NCBI GenBank assembly: GCA_964479375.1
Contig: CAYZKD010000013.1
Coordinates: 1 to 21,055, forward strand
Source of the DNA: CAYXTC01 sp964479375
GTDB lineage: Bacteria > Patescibacteriota > Minisyncoccia > Minisyncoccales > GWA2-38-27
Direction of reading: 5' to 3'
Length of the DNA: 21,055 nt
In this document: piece by piece, positions 6,741 through 14,606 of the stretch
How positions within the stretch are numbered: the first letter of the stretch is position 1
Layout: every line of letters begins with the position of its first letter
Program-made: the position numbers and the translations under genes
The notes under the pieces: generated by a model
The model's database searches: none
Told to the model about the DNA's origin: nothing
The model's input: the letters and a program-made list of their open reading frames with translations, nothing else

Positions 6741-6766
6741 AAAATGCGGCCGACAGGCCGCATTTT
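6741..6766 (+). terminator. intrinsic terminator after efp, probably bidirectional
   Basis: AAAATGCGGCC (6741-6751), loop GACA, GGCCGCATTTT (6756-6766): an 11-bp perfect stem. It also lies downstream of the convergent minus-strand gene ending at 6823. Confidence 0.9.
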
Positions 6767-6822
6767 GCTTAGAACACAAGGCTCTAACTTCTCAGAAGAT
6801 GATAGTTCAAATCCTGCGCTCT

Positions 6823-7071
6823 TTACTTTGTCGGCCCCGTAGGAACACTCAAGAGAAACCTTTTCATTCTTGGGAGCACCGTTTCCAGCGCTTCCACTTC
6901 CGGCATTAACGGCTTGAAGGCATCGGTAATTTCCTTCATCTCATCGACCGAATCTCTTATAGCAGATATCTGCTGGTTGGTTACAACGGCGTAATAGATG
7001 CCAAAGACAGCAAGCAACAAAGCCACTATTGCTATTACGAGGACAAGATATAGTAATTTTTGGTTTGCCAT
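6823..7071 (-). CDS. 82-aa single-span membrane protein with a coiled-coil-like tail
   Basis: Residues 5-29 form one hydrophobic helix (LLYLVLVIAIVALLLAVFGIYY). Residues 30-75 are a charged amphipathic helix (QQISAIRDSVDEMKEITDAF...) with heptad-like hydrophobics, consistent with a short coiled coil. The C-terminus is PTGPTK. There is no lipobox or cleavage site, so it is a membrane-anchored oligomerising protein of unknown role. Upstream, TTGATT-16-TAAACT may be its promoter. A weak GGAAAGG lies too far (about 35 nt) to be a standard ribosome site. Confidence 0.7.
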   Translation of the reverse strand: MANQKLLYLVLVIAIVALLLAVFGIYYAVVTNQQISAIRDSVDEMKEITDAFKPLMPEVEALETVLPRMKRFLLSVPTGPTK

Positions 7072-7166
7072 GTTTTTTAAATTGGGTTAAAAAGGACGAC
7101 CTTTCCTTTCAATAAGTTTACTTCTTTAATTTTACCAATCAACAGGAAAGATATCAAAGTGGAAAA

Positions 7167-10073
7167 CTATTTCCGGGCGTAATCGCAGATATCCTTGAAA
7201 TCGCAGGTTTTGCATTGCCATCCGGGAGTGGGCGCAAAATCGCTCTTTTTGATTTCTTCTATCTTTTTTGCTATTTCATCTCTTATCTCTCTCTTTTCCC
7301 CTTCGTGGGGAGAAAAGGAAACATAATTATCCCCCTCCAGATAATAATAACTAAGCTCTGTGGGCTGAAGGTTTAGGGCCTCTTCTGCTCCCAGCTGGTA
7401 AATAAAGAGTTGTTTCTTTTCTTCAGGAGAAACCTTCTTTTTGGGCGTTCCGGTTTTATAGTCCACTATTCTGGCTCCTCGACCCGCCTTGTCGATTCTG
7501 TCTATTCTGCCCCTCAGGACCTCCTCGCCCACCTTTATTTTAAAAGGAATCTCCAGCGCCAAAACTCCATTCACCGTTAACACTTCGGGCTTTTCTTTTA
7601 GAAATCTATTATAGAATTGCCTAAGCAGTTTTTTGCCATTTTCAAAATAATCTTTTTTTTGGAATTTATTCTCAAACCACTCCCCTATCCATTGCTTTTT
7701 GTAAATATTAACCAAATCTTTGAAAGAAATACCAGATCTTTTTTTCTCAGAAGAGAAAAGTTCGGTCTGAGAATTTTCGCCTTTCGCCTCTGCCAACCTA
7801 ATAAATTCATAAAGAGTGTTGTGTATCGTCTTACCAAAAGAAAAGACCGCCTTTCCCCTAACAGGGATTTTTAGAATATGGGCGAACTTATACTGCAGGG
7901 GACACTTTTCAAAGGCTGCCAGCTGAGAAAAGGAAAAGAGGGAAGGAAGAATCACTTTCTCTCTAGGACCTATTTTCCTATAGTTGTTTCTCCTGGTAAT
8001 ATTTTCTTTTTTCTTTTTTTCCTCCTCTTTTTCATCAGCAAAACCCATCTCTACCAGAAACCTTGAGGCCTTTTTCCTTTTTACTCCTCCGTAATCTTCT
8101 GCCAAAGTAAAGAAAAGCCTTTCTTTGGCCCGAGTCATTGCTACGTAAAAAAGCCGCCTCTCTTCTTCTAAATGAATATTGCCCTCTGGGACCTCTTCTT
8201 TTTCCAATTGTTCAGGAATCTCAATGGGCTCTCTTCTTTCTGTGGTGGGAAATCTCCTGTCTACCAGTCCTACAATAAATACATATTTAAATTCCAGTCC
8301 CTTGGCAGAATGCACAGTCATAATTTTAACCATATCGGGCCCCTCTTCTATGTCAAAGTCCAGTTTTCCCTCTTCCCCGGACTCCATTTCCAGATTTATC
8401 TGCTCTATAAAATTAGGAAGGGTGGCATCTACAAAATCCTCCTCAAATCTTTTTACCTTTTTGTAGAATTGATTTATTAATTCTAACTTTTGATCCTGTT
8501 GACCAGAAATAAGATATTTCAAATATCTAGAATCTTGTAAAAAAGAAATTAAAACTTCTGAAACATTGTTCTCTGTTGCCATTCGGGCATGTTTTTTAAT
8601 AAAAGAAACCAGAAAACTAATTTTCTCTGCTGTTTGCTCTGACAGCCCGGAGATTACGGCCGCTTCCTGCAGGGCTTCATAAATAGACTTTGCCTCTTTT
8701 TTGGCGTAAAGGCTGATCTTCATTGCCTCCTCGGGCCTAATCCTCAAAAAGGGGAATTTTAAAACCCGGTAGGCGGCAGAATTCTCGTGATGGTTTTCTA
8801 AAACTTTAAGATAGGAAATTATATCCAAAATAACGGGCTTTGAATAAAGACCGCGCGAAGCCAAGAACTGATAGGGAATTCTAGCCCTTTCCATGGCTCT
8901 GGCAAAAGGCTTGGCAGAATTGTTCGCTCTTACTAAAACAGCAAAGTCATTGGGATTGGCCTTGGGGTCTTTGTTCATCATCTCCACAATCTTATTGGCT
9001 ACTCCCCTGGCCTCCTCGTCTGAGCTCTTGAATCTGAGACACTCTATCCCTCCCGGCTTCTTATCCGCTGCTATAAGTTTTTTATTAATCTTGCTGATAC
9101 ATTCTAAGCGGTTTGGATCATTGGCCTTAATAAAACGATGAGACAAGTCCAAGACATCCTGCTTTGATCTGTAGTTTTTAACCAAAAACACTTCAGTTAA
9201 TTTAGGAAAGTCTTTTCTGAACTGAAGAATATTGTTGTAAGAGGCGCCCCGCCATCTATATATGGCCTGATCATCATCTGCGCACACCGTCACCTCATAG
9301 GGAGCCCTGGATAATGTTTTTATCAAGTCGTATTGGGCCTTGTTGGTGTCTTGAAACTCGTCGACAAGAATGTATTTAAATTTGTCCTGAAATCTTTTTA
9401 AAACTTGGGGTCTTTTCTGAAAAAGATTCAAGGTGTAGTTTATAAGATCGCCAAAGTCCAGATATCCCTCCCCTAAAAGAAGTTTCTGATAAGCGTAATA
9501 AGCATTGGCCACTTCTTTAACCCTCTCTGTTTCCCGGTCTTCCGGAAGATCTGTCAGGCTACTTTTTAAGGCCTCGGCATATTTTAGGTATTCTTCGGGG
9601 TAAATGGCCTGATCTTTGCATCTGGAAAAGTGGGAAATTAAAGCATGAATGAATTTGGTGGGATTGCCTAAGGGCTTATAATAACTCAACCCAAACTTTT
9701 CTAGGTTCTGTCTTATCAAGAGCCAGGCTCCCGTCTGGTCTAAAAGTTTAAAATCAGAAGATATCCCAATGTCTAAAGCATAGTCCCTTAAAATTCTCTC
9801 GCAAAAAGAATGGAAAGTAGAAATCCACAAATCCATATACCCCGCAGGAAGAAGCCGGTCCACTCTTTCTTCCATCTCTTCTGCTGCTTTGTCTGTAAAG
9901 GTCACCCCTAGAATCTCTTCTGGTTTGGCCTTCCCTCGGTCTATCAGATAAACGATCCTCTGGGTTATTACCGTAGTCTTGCCAGTCCCTGCTCCTGCCA
10001 CAATCAGAAGAGGCCCCCCTGAATAAGTTACTGCTTTTTTTTGCTCTTTATTTAACTTTCTTAAGTCAATCAT
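7167..10073 (-). CDS. UvrD/PcrA-type helicase fused to a RecB-family Fe-S nuclease (968 aa)
   Basis: A superfamily 1A ATP-dependent 3'-5' DNA helicase. Visible motifs are Walker A AGAGTGKTT (26-34), TFTDKAAEEM (58-67), VDEFQDTN (237-244), DDDQAIYRWRGA (266-277), NYRS (300-303), TVHSAKGLEF (586-595) and MTRAKERL (646-653). From about 710 a PD-(D/E)XK nuclease follows: H751, GRIDRID (855-861) and VDYKTG (870-875). Four cysteines, C724, C954, C957 and C963, frame it in the AddB/Cas4 manner and should hold a 4Fe-4S cluster. Helicase and nuclease in one chain suggest end-resection or recombinational repair, like a compact AddA. Its ATG lies just past the tspO terminator with little room for a leader. 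I leave the symbol empty because pcrA, uvrD and addA are all used for such proteins. Confidence 0.93.
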   Translation of the reverse strand: MIDLRKLNKEQKKAVTYSGGPLLIVAGAGTGKTTVITQRIVYLIDRGKAKPEEILGVTFTDKAAEEMEERVDRLLPAGYMDLWISTFHSFCERILRDYALDIGISSDFKLLDQTGAWLLIRQNLEKFGLSYYKPLGNPTKFIHALISHFSRCKDQAIYPEEYLKYAEALKSSLTDLPEDRETERVKEVANAYYAYQKLLLGEGYLDFGDLINYTLNLFQKRPQVLKRFQDKFKYILVDEFQDTNKAQYDLIKTLSRAPYEVTVCADDDQAIYRWRGASYNNILQFRKDFPKLTEVFLVKNYRSKQDVLDLSHRFIKANDPNRLECISKINKKLIAADKKPGGIECLRFKSSDEEARGVANKIVEMMNKDPKANPNDFAVLVRANNSAKPFARAMERARIPYQFLASRGLYSKPVILDIISYLKVLENHHENSAAYRVLKFPFLRIRPEEAMKISLYAKKEAKSIYEALQEAAVISGLSEQTAEKISFLVSFIKKHARMATENNVSEVLISFLQDSRYLKYLISGQQDQKLELINQFYKKVKRFEEDFVDATLPNFIEQINLEMESGEEGKLDFDIEEGPDMVKIMTVHSAKGLEFKYVFIVGLVDRRFPTTERREPIEIPEQLEKEEVPEGNIHLEEERRLFYVAMTRAKERLFFTLAEDYGGVKRKKASRFLVEMGFADEKEEEKKKKENITRRNNYRKIGPREKVILPSLFSFSQLAAFEKCPLQYKFAHILKIPVRGKAVFSFGKTIHNTLYEFIRLAEAKGENSQTELFSSEKKRSGISFKDLVNIYKKQWIGEWFENKFQKKDYFENGKKLLRQFYNRFLKEKPEVLTVNGVLALEIPFKIKVGEEVLRGRIDRIDKAGRGARIVDYKTGTPKKKVSPEEKKQLFIYQLGAEEALNLQPTELSYYYLEGDNYVSFSPHEGEKREIRDEIAKKIEEIKKSDFAPTPGWQCKTCDFKDICDYARK

Positions 10074-10083
10074 ATTAGTATCC

Positions 10084-10119
10084 TATCAAAAAAGAACCCT
10101 CTTTAAAAGAAGGTTCTTT
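10084..10119 (-). terminator. intrinsic terminator after tspO
   Basis: On the minus strand AAAGAACC (10119-10112) pairs with GGTTCTTT (10098-10091), extended by a TCTT/AAGA inner stem and followed by a run of T. It lies between the tspO stop (10137) and the helicase start, so the helicase needs its own start site or readthrough. Confidence 0.85.
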
Positions 10120-10136
10120 ATCTTTTTTTGCTAAAG

Positions 10137-10598
10137 TTAATTCAAAAGAAAAATCTGGCAGTTGAGATAGGCGGCAAAAACAACCCATAAGAAATAGGGC
10201 GCCAAAAGCAAAGAGGCTGTTTTGGAAATACGCCAGTTGAGAACAATTAAAATCAACACGCTCAAGCCCAAAAGCCCCGCTTCCCAGACAGCAAAACCAA
10301 TCAAGGAGTTAGCAAAGAAAAGATAACTCCAGAAAACGTTCAAGAAGGCGTTTGTAATAAAAAGGGAGATAATAAGCCTAAAATATTTGTCTCCCTTTCC
10401 TTTATTCCAGAAAATGAGAACTGATATTGTAGAAAGAATAAAGATTGTAGTCCAGACGGCGCTTATTACTCCCCCAGAGGGCGTCCATCCAGGAGTAGCA
10501 ATCGTCTTATACCATTCCATGCCCTGAGCTGTAAAAAAACTGCCCAAAGAGGCAACAATAACAGTGATTAATGGAATAATAATATAGTTTGACTTCAT
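10137..10598 (-). CDS. tspO: TspO/MBR family membrane protein
   Basis: A five-helix membrane protein of the translocator/peripheral benzodiazepine receptor family, which binds porphyrins and steroid-like ligands. Family signatures are W29Y...TPGWTPSGG (35-43), NAFLNVFWSYLFF (83-95) and APYFLWVVFAAYLN (133-146). At 153 aa it has normal length, and five hydrophobic spans can be counted. The start overlaps the stop of the upstream nucleotidase gene in ATGA, so the two are translated together. No haem-biosynthesis gene is nearby, so the ligand here is unknown. Confidence 0.92.
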   Translation of the reverse strand: MKSNYIIIPLITVIVASLGSFFTAQGMEWYKTIATPGWTPSGGVISAVWTTIFILSTISVLIFWNKGKGDKYFRLIISLFITNAFLNVFWSYLFFANSLIGFAVWEAGLLGLSVLILIVLNWRISKTASLLLAPYFLWVVFAAYLNCQIFLLN

Positions 10599-11440
10599 TT
10601 TATTTTATTTATCAGTTTATTAACATATCCCAAAGAGCCGTCATTTAAAATAACAACGTCGTAATTCTCTCTATACTTTTCTTTTTTTTCCTCGCCGTCT
10701 TTATTTAAAAAACCTACTTTTATAAGGTTGTTGTATTCAAAACCCTCGACCATGTCCACGTCATCAAGATTGTCCCCCATCAAGAGAACATTCTTTCTCT
10801 TTTCTATTTTATTAAAACAGGGGTAGTCCCGGACCGCTGTCTCGTACTTTTTCATTCCGTGAATAATGGGCTCTTTAACAGAAACAGCATTCCCCCGCTT
10901 ATCCCACTCAAAAGAATTGGAGATAATATATATGTTGCCATAAAGCATTTCCTGGTTTTTGAGAAACATAGAAATAGCGTCCCCTCCCAAACCGCTAGAA
11001 GACATAATCACCAAGGGTATGTTGTTTTCTTTCAGTTTGGAAAGAAGAGCCCTGCCCCCCTCTCTAAGTTCTATTTTGCCGGAGCCCACAATATCTTGGA
11101 TATGTTTTCTGTTCAGGCCAGATTTTATCAACAAAGCAAACTGTTTTTCCCACCACTCTTTCATGGCCCCTGCCTTCCTTTTTCTGGAAACGCTAGGGTC
11201 TGTTTCTATACCATGGTATTTTTCGTGAAGAGCCTGCGCCCTCTCATTATAGTCCCCCTCTAAATAGTCTCCATGATAGAGAACCCAAATGGCAGAAGGA
11301 ACATATTCCCCGCCGACAAAGGCTTTGGTTAAGGTCCTGTCAAAGTCAGCCAGCAAATGGAGATTAGAGACTCCTTCTTTAATAAAATTATTCTCCTTTT
11401 GTTTAAGTCCTTTTGGGTTTGAATAAATAACCTCTTTCAT
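10595..11440 (-). CDS. HAD-superfamily pyrimidine 5'-nucleotidase-like protein (UMPH-1 type)
   Basis: A HAD phosphatase with all four motifs. Motif I is DFDRTLT (32-38) with the nucleophile D32 and acid D34. Motif II is SSSG (147-150). A Lys lies in the following KRGN/KEP area. Motif IV is GDNLDDVDM (223-231). The helical cap between motifs I and II, with KEWWEKQ (94-100) and the overall 281-aa length, resembles the eukaryotic-type UMPH-1 (cytosolic 5'-nucleotidase III) family, which dephosphorylates CMP and UMP; substrate is inferred. An extended -10 promoter sits 8 nt before the ATG. It is the first gene of a unit with tspO, overlapping by 4 nt. Confidence 0.85.
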   Translation of the reverse strand: MKEVIYSNPKGLKQKENNFIKEGVSNLHLLADFDRTLTKAFVGGEYVPSAIWVLYHGDYLEGDYNERAQALHEKYHGIETDPSVSRKRKAGAMKEWWEKQFALLIKSGLNRKHIQDIVGSGKIELREGGRALLSKLKENNIPLVIMSSSGLGGDAISMFLKNQEMLYGNIYIISNSFEWDKRGNAVSVKEPIIHGMKKYETAVRDYPCFNKIEKRKNVLLMGDNLDDVDMVEGFEYNNLIKVGFLNKDGEEKKEKYRENYDVVILNDGSLGYVNKLINKIK

Positions 11441-11448
11441 ACTTCTTT

Positions 11449-11457
11449 ACTATAGCA
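11449..11457 (-). promoter_or_regulatory. extended -10 promoter for the nucleotidase-tspO unit
   Basis: On the minus strand TGC precedes TATAGT (11454-11449), an extended -10. The -35 region (ATTAAT) is weak. Only 8 nt separate it from the ATG, so the mRNA may be leaderless. Confidence 0.5.
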
Positions 11458-11808
11458 TAAAAGAAGCCTCTATTAATACAGGGACCTCGAGAGCAAGACA
11501 TAAAATTATAATCATAAATCATAAAGAAAAAAATAAGCCAAAGGCGGCCGCGACAAAGGGGCCGAAAGCCCCAATGGCATAGTCTTTATTCCTTTCTCAC
11601 ATTATATTCTCTTTCTTCTTTTAAAAGAACTGCGGACATTGTAAACAAAAAAGCTCTGAAAACGCACAGAATATACAGAAAGAACAAAAACTTATAATAA
11701 AGTGCCAACAACCCCAGCTCCTGCCTTAATTCTAATTTTTGAGTTTTTAAGAAAACGCGTTTTATTTTTTCTACAACTAAAATCCTTTGTCAATCTAGGT
11801 TATTTTTT
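11458..11808. other. gene-poor spacer with a GC-rich hairpin (terminator-like on minus)
   Basis: No convincing gene. GGGGC-CGAAA-GCCCC (11558-11572) forms a short hairpin nested inside GCCA (11537-11540) and TGGC (11575-11578). On the minus strand it is followed by a T-rich run (about 11536-11528), so it may end transcripts from the DUF3175 unit about 230 nt after that stop. A 17-codon minus-strand frame with ATG at 11639 lies just before it; I do not call it a gene. A 12-nt palindrome AAAACGCGTTTT sits near 11753-11764. Confidence 0.4.
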
Positions 11809-12090
11809 CTACTCTCTGCCAAACACCCTCCTCAGTTCTATCTTTGCCTGCTCCAAAACCCTTTTTTGTTTCGGTGCCAGACTGCTCCCTGCCCGATTGA
11901 TATAAAAGTTAAGCATAGACATGGCAGACTGGAAGACGCCTGCTTTCTTTCTTTTGCTCTTCTCTGCAGATCTCTTTAAAGAGAAGGCAACTTTCTTGGG
12001 ATCTTTAAAGGTAAAAACACCCTCTTCCAGATCAAGAGAGTCGCTCTCTTCGGTTATTTTTGAGGACCAGTTTTTAGAATTTTTTGCCAT
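11809..12090 (-). CDS. DUF3175 family protein
   Basis: The sequence matches my recollection of DUF3175: an N-terminal WSSKITEESDSLDLEEGVFT (8-27), then DPKKVAFSLKRSAEKSKRKK, then a helical half with SAMSMLNFYINRAG and a C-terminal KIELRRVFGRE. The normal length is 90-110 aa. The family has no established function; it is small, basic and cytoplasmic. TAGAAT (12116-12111, minus) may serve as a -10 with a leader of about 14 nt, or the gene may be read with dgkA, whose stop is 26 nt upstream. Confidence 0.85.
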   Translation of the reverse strand: MAKNSKNWSSKITEESDSLDLEEGVFTFKDPKKVAFSLKRSAEKSKRKKAGVFQSAMSMLNFYINRAGSSLAPKQKRVLEQAKIELRRVFGRE

Positions 12091-12116
12091 AGTTTTTATT
12101 ATTTAAAAGAATTCTA

Positions 12117-12482
12117 TCAGAAGCATTCAAGGATATAGGGAAAAAATATTAATATCCCGCTTATCGCAGCCCCTATAGAAACAACAAAGACTGCTCCGGC
12201 TGAGATGTCTTTAATCCTTTTTATCCTAGGATCATGATCGGGCTGTAAGAAATCCAGCACTTTCTCTATTTGAGTATTTAAAAGTTCGAAGGCCAAAACA
12301 GAGGTTATTAAAAAAATAACTATTATTTTTTCTAAAGGACGTATCCCTAAAACAAATATAAAAATCATAACCAAAAAACCACATAAGCAAAGAATCTGAA
12401 AGGTTTGTTCGTGGTGGGCTATCCTCAACCCCTTGAGAGCCGCTTTGAAACTGTTTTTTAATTTCCCGGAACTAATAATCAT
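12117..12482 (-). CDS. dgkA: diacylglycerol/undecaprenol kinase (DgkA family)
   Basis: A small integral membrane kinase that phosphorylates diacylglycerol or, in Gram-positive-type members, undecaprenol. Three membrane helices are visible (about 27-46, 51-67 and 93-115). The family signature is present as FELLNTQIEKVLD (65-77), with E66, N69 and E73 at the active site, then DHDPRIKRIKDISAGAV (82-98) with the conserved D92 and SAGAV. The amphipathic N-terminus (SGKLKNSFKAALKGLR) is typical. At 121 aa it is complete. It lies 11 nt after the nucleotidyltransferase-like gene. Undecaprenol as substrate is plausible given murC, but the choice cannot be read from sequence. Confidence 0.92.
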   Translation of the reverse strand: MIISSGKLKNSFKAALKGLRIAHHEQTFQILCLCGFLVMIFIFVLGIRPLEKIIVIFLITSVLAFELLNTQIEKVLDFLQPDHDPRIKRIKDISAGAVFVVSIGAAISGILIFFPYILECF

Positions 12483-12493
12483 GCTTTCTCAAA

Positions 12494-12985
12494 CTAACTT
12501 TTCCCTATATAATTTTTTATCAATTCAATTTTCTTTTTGTCGTCTTTCCCCAACTTCTCCTGCCGGTAATTATCCCTAAGCATTAATTCGTAAACCGCCA
12601 AAAAATGTTCTGCGGCAAGCCCCTTAAAGACGACGCCGTCTTCGTTGGAAATCTCTAAATTGCTAAGATTAATTTCGGTTTTTTCTAGAAGATCCTCCTG
12701 TTTAGCAAAACCCACTGATTCTCCTTTTCTGGAAAATTCGTGTTCTTTTTCATCCTCCAACTCGAACCCTAAATCCTGCATAAAGCAGATCAATTCTCCC
12801 CATCTCTTGCTAATTAACTCTTCGGGGATCAGAATATCAATATCATTTGCCATCCCGTACTCCCCTATTCTTCTGTACAATCCCAAAGACCCGAAAAGAA
12901 CAGGGACAACATTAAAAACCTTGTTCAAGCCCCTGCTAATTTCCAAAAAGATTTCAAACTTTTCTTTGTTGTTTTTTTTCTTCAT
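12494..12985 (-). CDS. nucleotidyltransferase-like protein (163 aa)
   Basis: An apparent member of the Pol-beta-like nucleotidyltransferase superfamily. It has FGSLGLYRR (31-39) where the GS of the helical turn belongs, followed by NDIDILIP (47-54) with D48 and D50 as metal ligands. The C-terminal part is helical (FKGLAAEHFLAVYELMLRD). The GS-to-DxD spacing fits, but I do not see the third acidic residue clearly. Such proteins range from antibiotic nucleotidyltransferases to MNT antitoxins; no HEPN partner is adjacent. Its promoter ends 11 nt before the ATG, so the leader is minimal. Confidence 0.65.
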   Translation of the reverse strand: MKKKNNKEKFEIFLEISRGLNKVFNVVPVLFGSLGLYRRIGEYGMANDIDILIPEELISKRWGELICFMQDLGFELEDEKEHEFSRKGESVGFAKQEDLLEKTEINLSNLEISNEDGVVFKGLAAEHFLAVYELMLRDNYRQEKLGKDDKKKIELIKNYIGKS

Positions 12986-12996
12986 ATACTTATCTT

Positions 12997-13025
12997 ATGA
13001 TACTCTCTTTTACTCGTCTCTTCAA
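12997..13025 (-). promoter_or_regulatory. promoter for the nucleotidyltransferase-dgkA unit
   Basis: Minus-strand -35 TTGAAG (13025-13020), 17 nt, -10 TATCAT (13002-12997). The -35 forms the edge of repeat module copy 1. The ATG begins 11 nt after the -10. Confidence 0.6.
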
Positions 13026-13084
13026 GAAAATGCGCTGGTCCATATGATATTATCCAAAAAATGTGGGAGGCCCGTCCTCCCACA
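13022..13084 (-). repeat. 63-nt hairpin/promoter module, copy 1
   Basis: Read on the minus strand: TGTGGGAGG-ACGGG-CCTCCCACA hairpin (13084-13062), six T, the conserved GGATAATATCATATGGACCA, then GCG and an A/T stretch ending in the TTGA of the next gene's -35. It differs from copy 2 at only two of 63 positions. The hairpin plus T-run is terminator-like and is the second such structure after the upstream small gene. Confidence 0.9.
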
Positions 13085-13155
13085 TTTTGCTGAAAAACGG
13101 CAAGAGTATTTAAAGAAGCAGACAATTTTAACTGTCAATTATGTCCATGGCTTGA

Positions 13156-13195
13156 ACAAAAAAGAAGGGCGACAGTAAAACAGTCGCCCTTTTTA
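13156..13195 (-). terminator. bidirectional terminator after the small CxxC gene
   Basis: GGGCGAC (13167-13173) pairs with GTCGCCC (13183-13189). The minus strand follows with TTCTTTTTTG, and the plus strand with five T. Confidence 0.85.
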
Positions 13196-13203
13196 GGTTG
13201 TAG

Positions 13204-13395
13204 TTATTCCCAAGCGGCTTTCTCGGGAGCGGCCCAGAACCACATCCACCTCCTTTTGCAGAGGGGGCAGTTGGCGGCCTTCCTGGCAGCCTCGCTCAGG
13301 CTTACTTGGTCTCTTCCTCGATACCACCTCTTCATCTGCTCCGCAGTGAGGCACTGGTGGATCAAGGCCTTCTTTCTGGAGGCGGCCTGACTCAT
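13204..13395 (-). CDS. 63-aa CxxC protein, unknown function
   Basis: The protein starts MSQAASRKKALIHQCLTAEQ and has a basic helical first half. A CPLCKRRW motif at 43-50 is followed by the Trp-rich tail MWFWAAPEKAAWE. One CxxC pair alone would need another ligand pair (perhaps by dimerising, or C15) to bind zinc. AAAGGAG lies 9 nt before this ATG, which decides in favour of this frame over a longer overlapping frame (13193-13462) with no such site and low-complexity sequence. A terminator follows directly. It looks like a small DNA- or RNA-binding protein; that is a guess. Confidence 0.6.
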   Translation of the reverse strand: MSQAASRKKALIHQCLTAEQMKRWYRGRDQVSLSEAARKAANCPLCKRRWMWFWAAPEKAAWE

Positions 13396-13490
13396 TTTTC
13401 TTTTTCTCCTTTCTGGCCAGGTTAAAGACCTCTATTATTTTCAGCCAACCGTTATAGCACATTTTTTCCGGAATTTACCAATAGGTAATA

Positions 13491-14399
13491 TTATGAGAGC
13501 AGCATTACCAGTTCTGCCATGCGGGTGATTATCCCGCTGTCGATCTGATCTGTTAAATAAACAGCTCGACGATCTTGATCTACCTCCGGAGCTATCTCCA
13601 CTCTTCTGGGCAGAGGATGCATAATAACGGCGTCTCTTTTCATAGAACTTGCCATCTCTATGTCAATAATGAAATCGGAAACATCGACCACAGCCCCCCT
13701 CTCGTCTTGAACTCTGGTCTGGTAAACCACATCCACCCCATTAATTACTTCGGTCAGGCAAAAATGTTCTTCGAAAAAGACTCCTTTTCTCTGGAGATAT
13801 TCTTTAATATCTTCTTTCATCCGGATTTGCTCCGGTGATACGAAGTATACTCTGACATCCTTGAATTTAGCCAGGAGGTAGCAAAGAGAACGTACTGTTC
13901 TGCCGTTGAGGAGATCCCCGACCATGGCAACTGATATGCCGTCGATCGATCCCAGACGCTTGTGGATTGTAAATATATCGAGAAGGGCCTGAGTGGGATG
14001 CTGCCCCGATCCGTCTCCTGCGTTAATAACAGCCGCGTCAGAAACCCGAGCTGCCTCTTTCGCCCCTCCTTCTTGGTCATACCTGAGGACAATCACATCC
14101 GGATGATAACGGTTAAGCACCCTGATAGTGTCTTCCAGGGTTTCTCCTTTCTTGGCAGAAGAAAACTGTCTGGCGTTTTCTGTAGAAAAAACAACTCTCC
14201 CGCCAAGATAATCCATTGCCATCTCAAATGAAGCCCTGGTACGAGTACTGGGCTCGTAAAAGAGAGTAATCATTTTTTCGCCGGGGAGAATGCTGCTCCC
14301 CCCTCCCTTAAAAACAGCTTCCATTCTTTCGGTTAAGGGAAAGAATTCTCTTTCCAGCCACTCTCGGCTGAACTGCTGAGCTTCGACAATGTGTTTCAT
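13491..14399 (-). CDS. pyrB: aspartate carbamoyltransferase catalytic subunit
   Basis: It condenses carbamoyl phosphate with aspartate to carbamoyl aspartate, the committed step of pyrimidine synthesis. The carbamoyl-phosphate loop FYEPSTRTR is at 47-55, followed by the neighbouring-subunit KGE (84-86), GQHPTQALLD (132-141) with the catalytic His, VGDL and the HPLPRR loop with EI. The C-terminal Q-D-x-G-I-x-x-R-M helix is complete, and 302 aa is normal. ATCase rather than OTCase is indicated by HPTQ after GDG and by HPLPR. AAGGAG precedes the ATG. No pyrI, carA/B or pyrC is in view, so it stands alone between two repeat-module junctions. Codon use is a little more GC-rich than in the neighbours. 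Confidence 0.95.
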   Translation of the reverse strand: MKHIVEAQQFSREWLEREFFPLTERMEAVFKGGGSSILPGEKMITLFYEPSTRTRASFEMAMDYLGGRVVFSTENARQFSSAKKGETLEDTIRVLNRYHPDVIVLRYDQEGGAKEAARVSDAAVINAGDGSGQHPTQALLDIFTIHKRLGSIDGISVAMVGDLLNGRTVRSLCYLLAKFKDVRVYFVSPEQIRMKEDIKEYLQRKGVFFEEHFCLTEVINGVDVVYQTRVQDERGAVVDVSDFIIDIEMASSMKRDAVIMHPLPRRVEIAPEVDQDRRAVYLTDQIDSGIITRMAELVMLLS

Positions 14400-14440
14400 T
14401 CCTTCTCCTTATTCCTGTGTCAAAGAACGACGCTATTCCC

Positions 14441-14469
14441 TTTTTATTCCTCTTAATAAAGAAAGTCAA
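14441..14469 (-). promoter_or_regulatory. candidate promoter for pyrB
   Basis: Minus-strand -35 TTGACT (14469-14464), 17 nt, TAAAAA (14446-14441). The -10 is poor. The -35 is the end of repeat module copy 2. The leader would be about 35 nt, with a good Shine-Dalgarno. Confidence 0.45.
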
Positions 14470-14528
14470 GAAAATACGCTGGTTCATATGATATTATCCA
14501 AAAAATGTGGGAGGCCCGTCCTCCCACA
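14466..14528 (-). repeat. 63-nt hairpin/promoter module, copy 2
   Basis: The same structure and hairpin loop as copy 1, with two substitutions in 63 nt. Order on the minus strand is hairpin (14528-14506), T-run, GGATAATATCATATGAACCA, then TTGA of the pyrB -35. Confidence 0.9.
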
Positions 14529-14606
14529 AAGCTTCCATAAAAAACGGGGTTCCGCGGAAAACATTTTACAGGATTAGAGGTGTATCATATGTTTCTGAAT
14601 CTGGAC

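Noticed and set aside
12645..13178. A 177-aa plus-strand frame across repeat module copy 1, sharing the peptide MILSKKCGRPVLP with a frame at copy 2.
   Set aside because: The shared peptide is just the translation of the repeated DNA. The rest is antisense to the nucleotidyltransferase gene, and copy 3 does not keep the frame.
13193..13462. An 89-aa minus frame overlapping the 63-aa CxxC gene.
   Set aside because: It has no Shine-Dalgarno, is charged low-complexity sequence, and runs into the terminator flank. The 63-aa frame has AAAGGAG upstream.
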